A DNA stretch of 64,000 bases from Shinisaurus crocodilurus (lineage: Eukaryota; Chordata; Lepidosauria; Squamata; Shinisauridae): assembly GCA_021292165.1 (NCBI GenBank), contig CM037880.1:138634564-138698563 (forward strand), read 5' to 3'. The notes under the pieces are model-generated. The model was not told the origin of the DNA. It searched no databases and saw nothing but the letters and a program-made list of their open reading frames with translations. Of this stretch, positions 32,871 through 43,245 are shown piece by piece. A program made the translations under genes and the position numbers. Position 1 is the stretch's first letter; every line of letters starts with the position of its first letter.

Positions 32871-34090
32871 GCCTTAGCAGTGGAATTTCAACTTTTTACA
32901 GTGTGGTAAAAACTGCACAAAAACCGGAAAACCACAAAGCAACCAATGGTCAGAGGAAAGGGCCATTGCTATCTAGAAACACTGGAGGACTAGATTTGAC
33001 TACCAGGCCTGAGCTTCTGCATCCTTGCTCAACTGCTTTCAATAGGGACAAAGGGCCTCAAACAATTGTCCCTCCTCCCATTGATGAATGCATATTAGTT
33101 TGAGTTGTCTAAAATGTTTGGGGACCCCTGGCATAGGGCAAAGGGTTTTTAAAACTATCCTTCCCCAGCACTATGATCCTGACCCAAACTGGACCCTCAT
33201 GTGGCTGCCTTTTAAAAGAAATGTTGGGAGATACAATCACAGTAGATATTTTAATCTACCAAGGTTCCGTAAGTCCTCCTCTGTATTGCAATGCAACAGC
33301 ATGTTCCCAGCATTCAAGACACAACTTTGCGATACTGGGAAAATGCAGCTTTCTACTCAGCTCTTTCCATTGCACTGGTGAACACTTAGTGGAATGTGTT
33401 CCTCCATTGTCATGGCCACCTACTGGATGGATGCAAGAGTCTATTTGGAGGAGAAAAGATAGTAGCAGGAAGGGAAGAGAGAGTGTTGAAAAGTTACATT
33501 GGGAATCCAAGAGCTCAGAGGGAGATAAAAAGCCATTGGCAAAAGTTGAAAGGAAAGGACAAAGCCAGAAAAAGAAGGACTCACTTTGCATGATGACCAA
33601 ATGCAAAATAACCATTTGTCTCATCTCCGTGGTGAATCCCTTGTGTTGCTGCAGCTAGCGAAGAGAGAGATGGAAAGAGATATGTCCACTATGGGTACTG
33701 GGGATAGCTCTACAGATTACGGCTCCTCCTTCTCCAGCTGCTCCCCCCCACACACACACTACCTTCTTTGGGTTAGTGGCTCCGCTTAGGGAGGAGGAGA
33801 TGAGAGGACAGATCCTGGCTCTATTTCCCTGTTTTAATTACCACCATTTCAGGAGCGCTTTCCTTTGTATTTTCCCTTCTACTTTTTGCAGGCTTTACTT
33901 GCACGCTCGCCAGCACTGAAGCATTGTCTGCAATGTTTAAGTAGTGCACACACTTTTCATCTTAGCAAACTATCCCCCTTACATGCAGTCACATTAAATG
34001 TGCCTTGTGGCATCGACCCGCAAAATCTAAACTGTAGCTAAAGGCACATTCAGTGTATATCTGCACTATAAACCCATATTAGTTTCATAT
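32871..34090. other. Intron 5, duplicated block and no gene
   Basis: Holds the second copy of the 137-bp block (33107-33243). The open frames at 33173-33658 and 33256-33624 overlap on opposite strands and match nothing I know. Confidence 0.45.
33107..33243 (+). repeat. 137-bp block, second copy
   Basis: Identical to 31340-31476, on the other side of MBOAT1 exon 6, 1767 bp away. Only the last 24 bases of the hAT end plus flank are present here, so it is not an independent transposition. Confidence 0.9.
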
Positions 34091-34263
34091 CAGTTGTGGC
34101 TCACGCTGGCTCAGCTTGTCTGAGTGTGGAAAGCTAAGCAGGGTCACGCCTGGTTATTACTTGGATGGGAGACCCCTCCTCTAGTTTCCTGCATTGAGCA
34201 GGGGGTTGGACTCAATGGCCTTGTAGGCCCCTTCCAACTCTATGATCCTATGAAATCTATGAA
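34091..34263 (+). repeat. 5S/CR1-tail SINE (copy 4)
   Basis: Full copy: TGGCTCACGCTGGCTCAGC start, AAGCTAAGCAGGGTCACG, TACTTGGATGGGAGACC, CR1 tail and an ATGATCCTATGAAATCTATG terminal repeat. Confidence 0.9.
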
Positions 34264-34346
34264 ACTCAGAACTGTAGTTCCCAGGGAATTCTAGAGATCC
34301 TTAGTAATTCCCTTACATAACTGCAGTTACAGGGCTGAGGACATCC

Positions 34347-34725
34347 ATAGCTCAGTAGGAGAGTATACATTTTTCGTGCAGAAGGTCCCAGGTTCTATCC
34401 CTGGCATCTTTATGTAAAAGAATCAGAGAGCAGGTGATGGGAAAGACCTCTGCTGGGAACCCTGGAGAACCACTATTTTAATTAATTTGTTTATTACATT
34501 TATATCCCACCTTTCTTCCATTGTGGAACTCAAGGTGTCTACATGCAGTTCCCTGGTGGTCTCCCCTCCAAACACTGACCAGACCCAGGCCTGCTTAGCA
34601 TCAGCAAGGTGGCTGCCTCATGTGTCTTCAGACCATGCCCTGGGACCAATCTGAGTAGACAATACTGGGGTAGAGGGTAAAATGGTCTGATGTGATATAA
34701 AACAGCTTCCTATGTTCCTATAATT
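34347..34725 (+). repeat. tRNA-derived SINE (TAGCTCAGT head) split by another SINE
   Basis: The head has CCATAGCTCAGTAGGAGAG (A box) and GGTTCTATCCCTGGCATC (B box). The body is GCAGGTGATGGGAAAGACCT. It resumes after the insertion with CTGAGTAGACAATACTGGGG and ends CAGCTTCCTATGTTCCTAT. This is a familiar squamate SINE type distinct from the MIR-like one. The insertion is the SINE 34483-34645. Confidence 0.75.
34483..34645 (-). repeat. 5S rRNA-derived SINE with MIR/tRNA-SINE-type tail
   Basis: On the minus strand the head reads GATGCTAAGCAGGCCTGGGT, then TGGTCAGTGTTTGGAGGGGA and GACC, a diverged 5S internal promoter. The tail reads CACCTTGAGTTCC, then AAGGTGGGATATAAATGTAA, the same tail as the tRNA-headed SINEs rather than the CR1 tail. 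It resembles the published 5S-Sauria arrangement. Confidence 0.65.
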
Positions 34726-34829
34726 TCCTGGTGTGAGAGAGAATATTAAACCAGTTTAAGATTATATTCTTATATGCACTTAACTAGGAGTAAGTTTCAT
34801 TGAACTCCATGGAACTTACTTCTAAGTAG

Positions 34830-34877
34830 ACACACTGTGGCACACACTGTGGCACACACTGTGGCACACACTGTGGC
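34830..34877 (+). repeat. Short tandem array, about four 14-bp units
   Basis: CACACTGTGGCA repeated about four times, running straight into the TGGCTCACGCTGG start of the next SINE. Confidence 0.85.
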
Positions 34878-35033
34878 TCACGCTGGCTCAGCTTGTCTGA
34901 GTGTGGAAAGCTAAGCAGGGTCAGGCCTGGTTATTACTTGGATGGGAGACCCCTCCTGCATTGTTTCCTGCATTGAGCAGGGGGTTGGACTCAATGGCCT
35001 TGTAGGCCCCTTCCAACTCTATGATCTATGAAC
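34873..35033 (+). repeat. 5S/CR1-tail SINE (copy 5)
   Basis: The same architecture as copy 4. The start overlaps the tandem array. A TGCATTGTTTCCTGCATTGA variant lies in the middle. Confidence 0.9.
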
Positions 35034-35862
35034 ATAGGTTTGTGCTGCATGCAGATATGCCCTTTGACTCATATTTGGACAAACCTAAAGTCTGTCACTG
35101 GCCCCATGCACTGCTCCACCCAAAACCACAACTTCAAAACTGGAACCTATTTTGAATTACTGGGAAACAGACATAGCTTTATTAGATTATTTTGGAACAC
35201 GACTATTTTAGACAATATAGAGTTTTTTCACCATTCACATACAACACCCACTGAATAGGCTTTGTTTGATGAAAATGATCAAAATAAAGCTTAAGGATTT
35301 AAAGATCCCAGGATTTGTAATTTTTTTTTTTTAATCTACCACAGTCCCTCACCACACCCCTAAATAAAAACCCAGAACATAGTATTGCAAAAATATTTTG
35401 ATAGTTCTGTTTCCAAGGAAAAAAGAGATTGACAAATGTTCTGTGAGGGAAAAAGAGTTTATACAGTTTTTTATTCCTTCCACAAACATGACCTAGTTAA
35501 CCAAGTCACTTAGCCTAAGCAGCCAAGCACGAGACTCATGACAACATACTTGGGATCTCCACAGTAAACTACTGAAATTTAACAGAATCAGTTATGATGA
35601 TTCCATTCTTTCTAATCATACTGAAAGCAGCAGCACAAAAGCAGTGTTAAGTGAGATCATATTTCCATCTACTTCAGCCCAGACTATTATTTTTTTTATT
35701 ACAAGGAAAGGCAGACAGAACCCTAACTGTAAAAAGATGACTTAAGGTCTTGGCAAATGCAGCACGAACAGTCTACTTTTCCCCAAAGATTGCCAGTATC
35801 TATTTAGAGACACTATTTGGAGAAGACACTGGGATTGAAAGTAGAAACAAAATCTTTCTTAC
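35034..35862. other. Intron 5, nothing recognised
   Basis: AT-rich intron. No element recognised. Confidence 0.4.
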
Positions 35863-35918
35863 CATCATGCACCTGGAAGGCAAGAGTTGTGATCTTCTGT
35901 GTTACGATCATCAATGGA
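35863..35918 (-). CDS. MBOAT1: MBOAT1 exon 5
   Basis: 56 bp. Acceptor GTACTATAG, then one base completing a glycine codon, PLMIVTQKITTLAFQVHD and the first G of the next codon, donor GTAAGAAA. The segment is identical to mammalian MBOAT1 as I remember it. Confidence 0.95.
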
Positions 35919-36600
35919 CTATAGTACAATGTAGAAAAACTGTGAGCATCATATCTTGCATGGTTCAAAATGTGATTATCTATTTTTCACATTCATCATA
36001 CATTACTATTCATACACTATTATGTCCAGAAGGAGCTCAAAGCAACATACATGGAGTTATTCTCATCACAACAGTCCACAGGCAAGTTCACATAGACTGG
36101 GTTCAGTCTTATAAGCCTTATAAGACAAGAGTGGCTTGTCATGTTGTCTGAACCTGGACAGAGTGGCTTGTGTGTGGTTAACAAACCATGCTGCTCACTT
36201 CAGACAACACGACAAGCCACTCTGAAGCCACCATGGCTTATAAGCCACCATGGCTTATCATGTTGTGTGAACCCAGAGATAATGAGCTTCATATCTAAGT
36301 GGAGATGTGAACCTGGGTCTCCCTGGTCCAAGTCAAGCACTCTCTCCACTACACCACATTCCCACATTCCCACTACGCCACATTCCCACCACCAGGTGCA
36401 ATCCTAAAACACAATTACCAGGGAGTAAGCTCAACTGAAGAGTAATTTTCTTCCAAGCAAACATGCATAGGATTGTGGTGACGATTATTTTAATTGTTCT
36501 TTTACTGCAAGACATTACACATTTCATAACTTACTGAAGTGCATTTAAGTTGGTAAAAATTATTCAGAGTCTTTTATCACATGATGGAGAAATGCAATGT
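35919..36600. other. Intron 4, degraded foldback element
   Basis: At about 36095-36278 there are inverted segments (GGGTTCAGTCTTATAAGCC, GAGTGGCTTGTCATGTTGTC, and their counterparts GACAACACGACAAGCCACTC and ATGTTGTGTGAACCC), suggesting a short foldback MITE. At about 36395-36480 a diverged CAATCCT...AGGATTG foldback is visible. Confidence 0.45.
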
Positions 36601-36617
36601 ATTTTATTATTATTATT

Positions 36618-36653
<36 letters not shown>

Positions 36654-37275
36654 CGGCCACCCTGGGCGATGTACATAGAATAAAAACAATAAAATACATT
36701 TAAAACAATATAAAAATGTTAAAATCTTAACCCACCCCATATTCCCGCCTGAATAACCAGGTTTTTAATGAGCGACGGAAGCTCAGCAGAGAGGGGGCAT
36801 GGCGGAGGTTACTCGGGAGAGAGTTCCACAGTACGGGGGCCACCACAGAAAAGGCCCTCTTCCTCGTCCCCACCAGTCTAGCTGCTCTGGCTGAAGGGGC
36901 AAGGAGAAGGCCATCTGTGGCAGATCTTGTTGAGCGGCCCAATTGGTGTTGCTGGAGAAGCTCCTTGAGATAGACTGGACCGGAGCCGTATAGGGTTTTA
37001 AAGGTCAAAACCAACACCTTGAATTCGGCTCGGCAAGCAACTGGCAGCCAGTGCAAATCCTTCAGCACTGGCGTGATGTGGTCCCGCCAGCGGCTGCCTT
37101 TAACCAGGCGAGCCGCCGCGTTCTGCACCAGCTGTAGCTTCCGAACCGTCTTCAAGGGTAACCCCACGTAGAGCACATTACAGTAGTCTAGGCGAGAGGA
37201 GACCAAGGCATGAACCATTGATGGGAGCAGGTGATTAGGAAGGTAGGGGTGCAGCTGCCGTATCAGATGGTAGCA
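36601..37275 (-). pseudogene. L2 LINE 3' fragment
   Basis: The minus-strand frame at 36727-37218 encodes the C-terminal part of the L2 protein (MVHALVSSRLDYCNVLYVGL, then RKRAFSVVAPVLWNSLPSNL and KTWLFRREYGVG). It is close to the end of the L2 at 60692-63134. The 3' end is followed by an (AAT)n/(TTA)n tract at 36604-36652. 5'-truncated. Confidence 0.9.
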
Positions 37276-37649
37276 TAGAAACGTTTAAGGACAATTAAGT
37301 ACAGAACACAGAGGTTTGCTTTCTGGCAGGCTGGGCCAACATACACAATACTCCATAATTCTCGCTGATTTGTTAGCAGGGCTGCTTAATGGTGGTTTTT
37401 TTTTTGTGATTACTTAAGTAGTTATATTTTAGTGTGTATTATTTATGGTTTTAGTCATATTTGCAAGCTGTGTTGAATGTTTGGAGAAGTGGGATATAAC
37501 TGTTTTGTACAGATAAATATGTACTGGTTCTAAACATTCTCCCACACATAGCTGAAGATACTGGTTCTTACCTAAATTGCTTGAACCATGCACATGTTAT
37601 GTCTCATTATGATTTAGGTAATGTACTCTGAACAGAAATGTGCTCTGTG
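37276..37649. other. Intron 4, nothing recognised
   Basis: AT-rich spacer between two L2 pieces. Confidence 0.4.
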
Positions 37650-38318
37650 AGATTGTTGGACTCAATGGCCATTGGCATATGTTGTACCACAGGGTTCTGT
37701 CTCATCCCCAATGCTGTTTAATATCTATGTGAAACCATTGGGAGAGCTCATTCAGAGCATTGCAGTGGGATGCCACCAATATACTGATGGCACCCAACTC
37801 TATGGCTCTTTGTCACCCAACACCAAAGAAGCAGTCAAATCCTTGAACATCACCTGGGTTCAAAAATGGGCTGGATGACAGTGAACAAGCTGAAGTTAAA
37901 ACCATACAAGATGGAGGTGTTGTTGGTAAGTAGAAAGCCTGACTCAGGGACTGAAAATCAACCTGTTCTGGAACGGGTTATATATTCCCACTGAAGGTCT
38001 GTGGATTGGGAATGCTCTTTGATCCTACACTGTCTCTAGATCTTTAGGTGTCAGTGGTGGCAATGAGTGCATTTGCACAACTTGGCAAAAGCTATCTGGG
38101 CCTTGGTTCCATCACATTTATTCTACTGCAATACACTCTACGTGGAGCTACCCCTGAAGAGTGTCCAGAAGCTTCAACTGGTGCAAAATATGGCAACTAA
38201 GCTGCTAACTGATGTACAGTATTGGGACCATATTACACCTGTCTTGGAAGACCTGCACTGGTTGCCAATTGCTTCCTGGGCTCAATTCAAAGTGTTGGTA
38301 TTAATGGCTTATGATTCT
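37650..38318 (+). pseudogene. Old, diverged L2 LINE fragment
   Basis: Frames at 37672-37878 (VPQGSVSSPMLFNIYVKPLG, then VGCHQYTDGTQLYGSL) and 38067-38320 (WALVPSHLFYCNTLYVELPL, then YWDHITPVLEDLHWLPIASW) are colinear with the L2 at 60692. They contain stops and frameshifts, and the RT motif VDDTQ is changed to TDGTQ. It is much older than the other two L2 copies. Confidence 0.85.
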
Positions 38319-38324
38319 AGGACA

Positions 38325-38630
38325 GCGGTTCCCAATGTGGCACCTGCAAGAACCTCCAATGGCACCCATGAAGGGGTCCTCAATGTGGTGCCCTTGGGTA
38401 CTCAGATTCTTTACATTTGTTAATTTTTTTTCCATTTTTTAAATATATGTACATGGATTTTTATGAAATGCATACAACGTTTGAGCAATTATACATAAGC
38501 TTCAACAATTTGCTGCATTAGATAATCCCTTCTTAAAGAGACATTTTAGTGTCCAAAAGACATGAAACAAAAGTTTTTGCTGAATAAGATGCAGCCTAAG
38601 ATCCATAGACGTGACAGGTAGACCCCAAAG
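38325..38630 (+). mobile_element. hAT-derived fragment related to 49735-50582
   Basis: CAGCGGTTCCCAATGTGGCA at the left, then GGATTTTTATGAAATGCATA, AGCAATTATACATAAGCTTC, AAGTTTTTGCTGAATAAGAT and AGCCTAAGATCCATAGACG, each matching the copy at 49735-50582 in order. Right end missing. Confidence 0.7.
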
Positions 38631-39185
38631 CTCATATTTTCAATTTAGCTTTTTAAAATGTGTAGTTTTTAGTATTTTTACTGTTCTTAATGTTCCTGTT
38701 TTTATTGTTGCAAGGTTTTATTGTTTTAAATTGTTGTACACCACCTTGATGGCTTTTCAGCAGATATATAACATTAGCAATGGAAAGGGAACATAGCAAG
38801 GCATCCCCTTGTCAGGATGTCCTCCAGAACAGGTCTTTCCATTGTTCAAACTCACAGTCCATAGGCCAAGCCAAATTTTGTGGCAAATTAATTGTCAGTC
38901 AATCTCTGGGTGCACATACTGAATCACCACAGATTGTGTGTGCTCACATACATGTGTGTGTACGCTCAAAGAGCAAGTAGCTCTACACAAATAAAAGGCA
39001 ACAGATTCTAGCAATGTGCTTTTAGTGTTCTAGGATGCTACTGAAATTCCCTCTTCTACACCATTCTTAAAGGTGCAGGAATCCTGTCCTCTTTTGCTTG
39101 TGGCCATGCTAGAAAACAGTTAGTAATAATTTTTGCTGATTAAATGCAAGTTTGCCTTTCTGAATCCAAGAGATATTTCCCAATT
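38631..39185. other. Intron 4, nothing recognised
   Basis: No recognisable element; a short TGTGTGTG tract near 38936-38962. Confidence 0.4.
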
Positions 39186-39201
39186 GGAAATGAATCTGTA
39201 G

Positions 39202-41011
39202 GCTTCTGGTGGAGTTTAAAACGGCGATCTGACGATTCCTCGAAATCGGGGGAAACCGACACGGCGTGAAATCCAGTCAAGAGGTTATCCTGGCTGGGTA
39301 TTCTCCTTGGAATAAGAGGATGATCTAAGAGTGATTCCCAGCATATCTCTAAATGCTTTCTCTCTGAGTTTGTTTGCAGTGTTTGCTGCGGATTTTCTCG
39401 GGAAGGGGTAGAGAGTGGGAGAATCCATCATCGCTCACTGTCGTGTCTGGAGTTCTTTTCTAAAGAACCTGAAGATCGACAACTCCATTTCTTAAAGATT
39501 TATTGCCAATTAGTAACAAAGAGAAATTTTATCCACAATCAGGACTAAATACCCTTTTCTTGGGAATATTAAAAAGAAAATAAGTTTCAAAAACTACATA
39601 ATCAGAAGATCAACAAATGTGCCTTGAAAGGAGAAAGAAAGAGGTATCGTAACTCCTTTTACTTTGGATTCTGGAAATGTATAAAGCAGTATTAACAGAC
39701 TGTTAAATTATACTGCGTCACACAGACAAGATGGCTACTTATGATTTACTACGGCAATTAGCCGGAGAGCTCGTGCTATTGTTTGAAGAATTTAGAAAAA
39801 ACCTGCTGGGGAATGTACAAATAAATCAAAAATTCCAGGAGACTACAAAGGGTGACCGATTTGTGAAGTTGGAACAGAACGGGGAGGATGAGGCGAAGAT
39901 TGATATACTGGATGAGATAACAACTGCATCTTCAAAGAGAGACAGAAAAAAAGGGAGGGTTGCCTTTGAATTGGACAGTGAAGAGGTTTCCGGGAAGCCA
40001 CTCACGGAGAACTGGAAAGATGACTGCTGCCGGGATATTTGGAGGAAGCTAGCTATGGGGGCTCACAAGGGTATGAGCCTGAAAAAGATGTATATTGTGA
40101 ACATTGTGTTTGATCGGGGAAAAGGGCTTGCTGAATATTGGATGGGATAAATGGTTTGACATACGTAAGGAGTTGCTGATTATTGGATGGAATAATGGTT
40201 TGACTCAGATCAGGATAATTGCTGACTATCGGGGGACGGGAGAGTTCGTATGCAAGAGTAAGAGTGTTCAGTTTCCCAAATGGATTGGTGGGAGAAATCC
40301 GAATGGGAGAAATTTAAAGGGATCACTGACACAGGGATCCAAAAAGAATATTTATAGATCTGAACCTAAAGGGGTGGGTGAGAGGAACCCCTTTGAGAGA
40401 ATGAAGAACCTCTCCAGTCTGAGGTGGCTTTTTTTTTTTTTTTCTGTGTATTTTTCATCAATGTGGTGGCTTTGATCTTGAAGGGGGCATACTAGGGAAG
40501 GATGGGATGGGGGGGGGGAAGAGTAGTTGCTGAGTAAAATAAGGATAAGGTTTAATATTGAATTAGAAATTGAACAGAAATTGATTATTGGTAAACATGT
40601 ATACATAAAAGCCAGGTTGTTTGTTTTTATAAATAGAGGGAAAGATAGAGATTTTTATTAAACTTAAATAGAAATATTGAATATCGTTTAACTAGAAGGA
40701 TTATTATCTGTGTTTAGGAGTAAAGTACTGTAAGGTTTCAAGGCTTTGTGAATCTGTGAGGTTGACGAATAAGGTTGGGGAGGGAAAAAATTTGTTTAAG
40801 GGAAAAAAGGAAGCAATTTCTTTATAATTATTATATAGAATATCTGATAATACTTATGCCTGGATGTGGAAAAATTGGAAGCACTTTTTAGTCTGATGTT
40901 GTTTTGTATCTGTAGTGTATGCTTGTTTGGTTTTGGTTTTGTTATGTTTGCTGTATTTTGTTTTTATGGATTGTAAAATTCAAATTAAAAAAAAATTGGC
41001 AAAAAAAAAGA
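39202..41011 (+). mobile_element. L1-like non-autonomous retroelement, 1.8 kb
   Basis: Bounded by the exact 16-bp repeat GGAAATGAATCTGTAG (39186-39201, 41012-41027) and ending in A-rich tails (ATTAAAAAAAAATTGGC, then AAAAAAAAAG). Long target duplications with poly(A) are the mark of L1-driven insertion. It has a 5' leader, one short open frame (39731-40150), a T/G-rich 3' region and no reverse transcriptase. It resembles an ORF1-only or internally deleted L1 derivative. It lies in MBOAT1 intron 4, opposite to the gene. Confidence 0.85.
39731..40150 (+). CDS. Small ORF of the L1-like element (ORF1-like?)
   Basis: 139 codons from an ATG in good context (ACAAGATGG). The N-terminus (LLRQLAGELVLLFEEFRKNL) looks helical, and the rest is charged and lysine-rich (SSKRDRKKGRVAFELDSEEV). 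It may be the start of an L1 ORF1-type RNA-binding protein cut short. No RRM or C-terminal domain is visible. Shortly after the stop, GGATGGGATAAATGGTTTGA and GGATGGAATAATGGTTTGAC form a diverged local duplication. I would not claim the protein is functional. Confidence 0.45.
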   Translation: MATYDLLRQLAGELVLLFEEFRKNLLGNVQINQKFQETTKGDRFVKLEQNGEDEAKIDILDEITTASSKRDRKKGRVAFELDSEEVSGKPLTENWKDDCCRDIWRKLAMGAHKGMSLKKMYIVNIVFDRGKGLAEYWMG

Positions 41012-41027
41012 GGAAATGAATCTGTAG

Positions 41028-41361
41028 ACAGTTTAAAGACTACAGGTATGCATGCTCAATCTCACTGGACAGCAATTACTACTACTCCTCTAAAGTCTGA
41101 ACCATCATCACCTATTATTCTCATCTGAAATCAAACATAAGATAAATTATAAAATATTAAAGAAGTACATAGAAAACAGCAACTCACCAACATAATCCTC
41201 TTAGCATAAAAAAGTAAGACATGCAATTACAGAAGGAACTAGTACAGCCTTTTGAGTTTTTAAATACAAACAGGTAAAACATATCAACAACCAGAACCAG
41301 TGCTAATGCTTTAATCTTTAAGCAAATAGAAAAGTAACTATGGTACTGGTATATTATACAC
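41028..41361. other. Intron 4, nothing recognised
   Basis: No recognisable element. Confidence 0.4.
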
Positions 41362-41488
41362 TAGGAGTGGGCAGAAAGTAGATTTCCAGATGTTTTGGAC
41401 TTTCAAATCCTGACCATTGGTCATGCCAGCAGGAGTTTCTGGGAGTTGAAGTTCAAAACATCTGGAGATCTGCCTTCTGCCCACCCCG
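41362..41488. mobile_element. Foldback hAT-type MITE
   Basis: The arms CCAGATGTTTTGGACTTTCA and TGAAGTTCAAAACATCTGGA pair. Exact 8-bp duplication TTATACAC (41354-41361, 41489-41496). Confidence 0.85.
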
Positions 41489-41496
41489 TTATACAC

Positions 41497-42038
41497 AATA
41501 CATTTCCACTTTTTGATCAAGAGACTAGTGCACACCTTCCTATGGATTCTTCAGTGCCCACCTGCTCACTCCTACCCCTTCATTATTGATGGGCATAAGG
41601 TTTGGAATATTATTACCCTGCCAAGAGTCTCTTGCCTCATTTATTCCTTGTCTCAGTTCCCTGACTCCTCTGCTGTGTTCCCCAAACCTCTTTCTCCTTC
41701 ACCACTAAATTGGTTCCTATTTCCCTGCCCATTCCCTACTATGTCCCTTTTCTAGACACCTCACTTCTAGGTCTCTTGCTCTAGTTTCTTTATCCCCTAG
41801 GAGCTATTCACCCAGCACAGTCTGCCACATAAAGCTATTCTTGACCCCAGGGGATCTGTGAGGTTTTAATGTTAACAAAACTGAAAACTTTTCCTTCCCT
41901 CAATGAAGTTAGACAATCATTGTAATACTTTTGTTCTCTGGGCAGCTGGAGTGTTCATGAGCATTCCATGAAATCACACCAGCTCAAGCAATCAGTATCA
42001 GAAGCTTCAATATCACAAGTACAACATAATATACGTAC
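41497..42038. other. Intron 4, nothing recognised
   Basis: Pyrimidine-rich unique-looking sequence. No exon. Confidence 0.4.
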
Positions 42039-42210
42039 AGTATTTTTCCATGTATAAGACTATACTTTTTCCTAAAATTGTTAGACTAAAAATTGAGGGT
42101 CGTCTTATACACGGAAGTAAGCCAAGGGGAGAACCACGCGGTTGCGAAACTGCCCAGTGGGGGGGCGTCTTATCCATGGGGGCGTCTTATAGACGGAAAA
42201 ATACGGTAGT
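42039..42210. mobile_element. Mariner-type MITE (GTATTTTTCC ends)
   Basis: The ends TACAGTATTTTTCC and GGAAAAATACGGTA are inverted, with inner repeats of GTCTTATA (three sense copies and ATAAGAC counterparts). A TA flank on each side suggests a Tc1/mariner-type duplication. Confidence 0.6.
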
Positions 42211-43149
42211 TGTAATGTAATTGTAAGAATTCAATTTATTTGAAAATTATGCTCCACAGCAATTAAGTAATTTCTGAACTTCAGTAAAGTTCCTAAGACA
42301 CTTGAACTTCAGCTCAGGGATCGCTAACATGGCCAGCACTGGACAGAAGCAAAGCATAATCTGTGTATTTAGTTTGGTTGTAATTATTTAACACCATCTG
42401 CACGCTATTTCCACAAACTTGGCATATTTCAAATCATAGTAGATAACTCACACTTAACCTATCCTGAAAATGGCATATACAAACAGTCTTCCACAGAAAT
42501 ACTGTGTCATCTATCTATAATAATAAAGTGTGTGTCTGTACCATAGTTCCAAGATTGTGAACTCTAGGCACCTGAAACTTGGTGTGCATACTAAGGGGAC
42601 CCTAGGGCTGTGCACCTCAGGATTATTTGGTTTCTGCAATGCATTAATTTTAATTAATTTAACTGTCTCCATATGTTTGAAGCCTGTAGTACCATCTTCA
42701 GTCACTAGGTGGCAGACTTCCCTACATAGCTTTGCTATGATACAGCTATGAAGCCGGGGGGGGGGGGGGGGGGAGAGTTCAAGGGACAAAGTTATACAGT
42801 TGCCCCTCTCCCTGCTCTGGAGAATGGAGTGGGCAGGCTCCTCCCTCAGGGGACTATAGTACAGCATGGCAGAGGCCATGCTAGGGGTGCCAGGGGCTGT
42901 GGCTTCACTCAGATAGACTGGGCATAATGTGTCCAAGTCTTCTAGCCATGTAACTTAGCTTAACAGCTTCACTGTATTAAAGAAATGTCCTATTCCAACC
43001 TGTGCAAAGCCAGGTACTTAGAAATACAATGGATGTTTATTTTGAGATTAAACAAGTCCAATAAAGACAGTCAGCCAGAAGTCCTTGAATTCCTCTTATT
43101 TCTATTTTATTGCTGCATAGAATATATTGATAGAAATATCACTACTTAC
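42211..43149. other. Intron 4, G-run, otherwise nothing recognised
   Basis: An uninterrupted G run of about 19 bases near 42756-42774. No gene. Confidence 0.45.
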
Positions 43150-43245
43150 CCAGAAAAATCTGTAGTGAGAATACCATAGTGGAATATGTATATCCGACTA
43201 ATGTGGCATACTGTGAGATATCCCATAGCTACCATAAAAGAGTAC
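43150..43245 (-). CDS. MBOAT1: MBOAT1 exon 4
   Basis: 96 bp. Acceptor AATTCTAG, one base completing arginine, then YSFMVAMGYLTVCHISRIYI and FHYGILTTDFS plus two bases of a glycine codon, donor GTAAGT. This segment separates MBOAT1 from MBOAT2 and other paralogues. Confidence 0.97.

Noticed and set aside
33173..33658. 161-codon plus-strand frame
   Set aside because: No start context, splice pattern or recognisable domain; it overlaps the duplicated block and a minus-strand frame of similar length.
34347..34420. A tRNA gene at CCATAGCTCAGTAGG
   Set aside because: The boxes belong to a SINE head, followed by its known-type body; the acceptor stem is not conserved.
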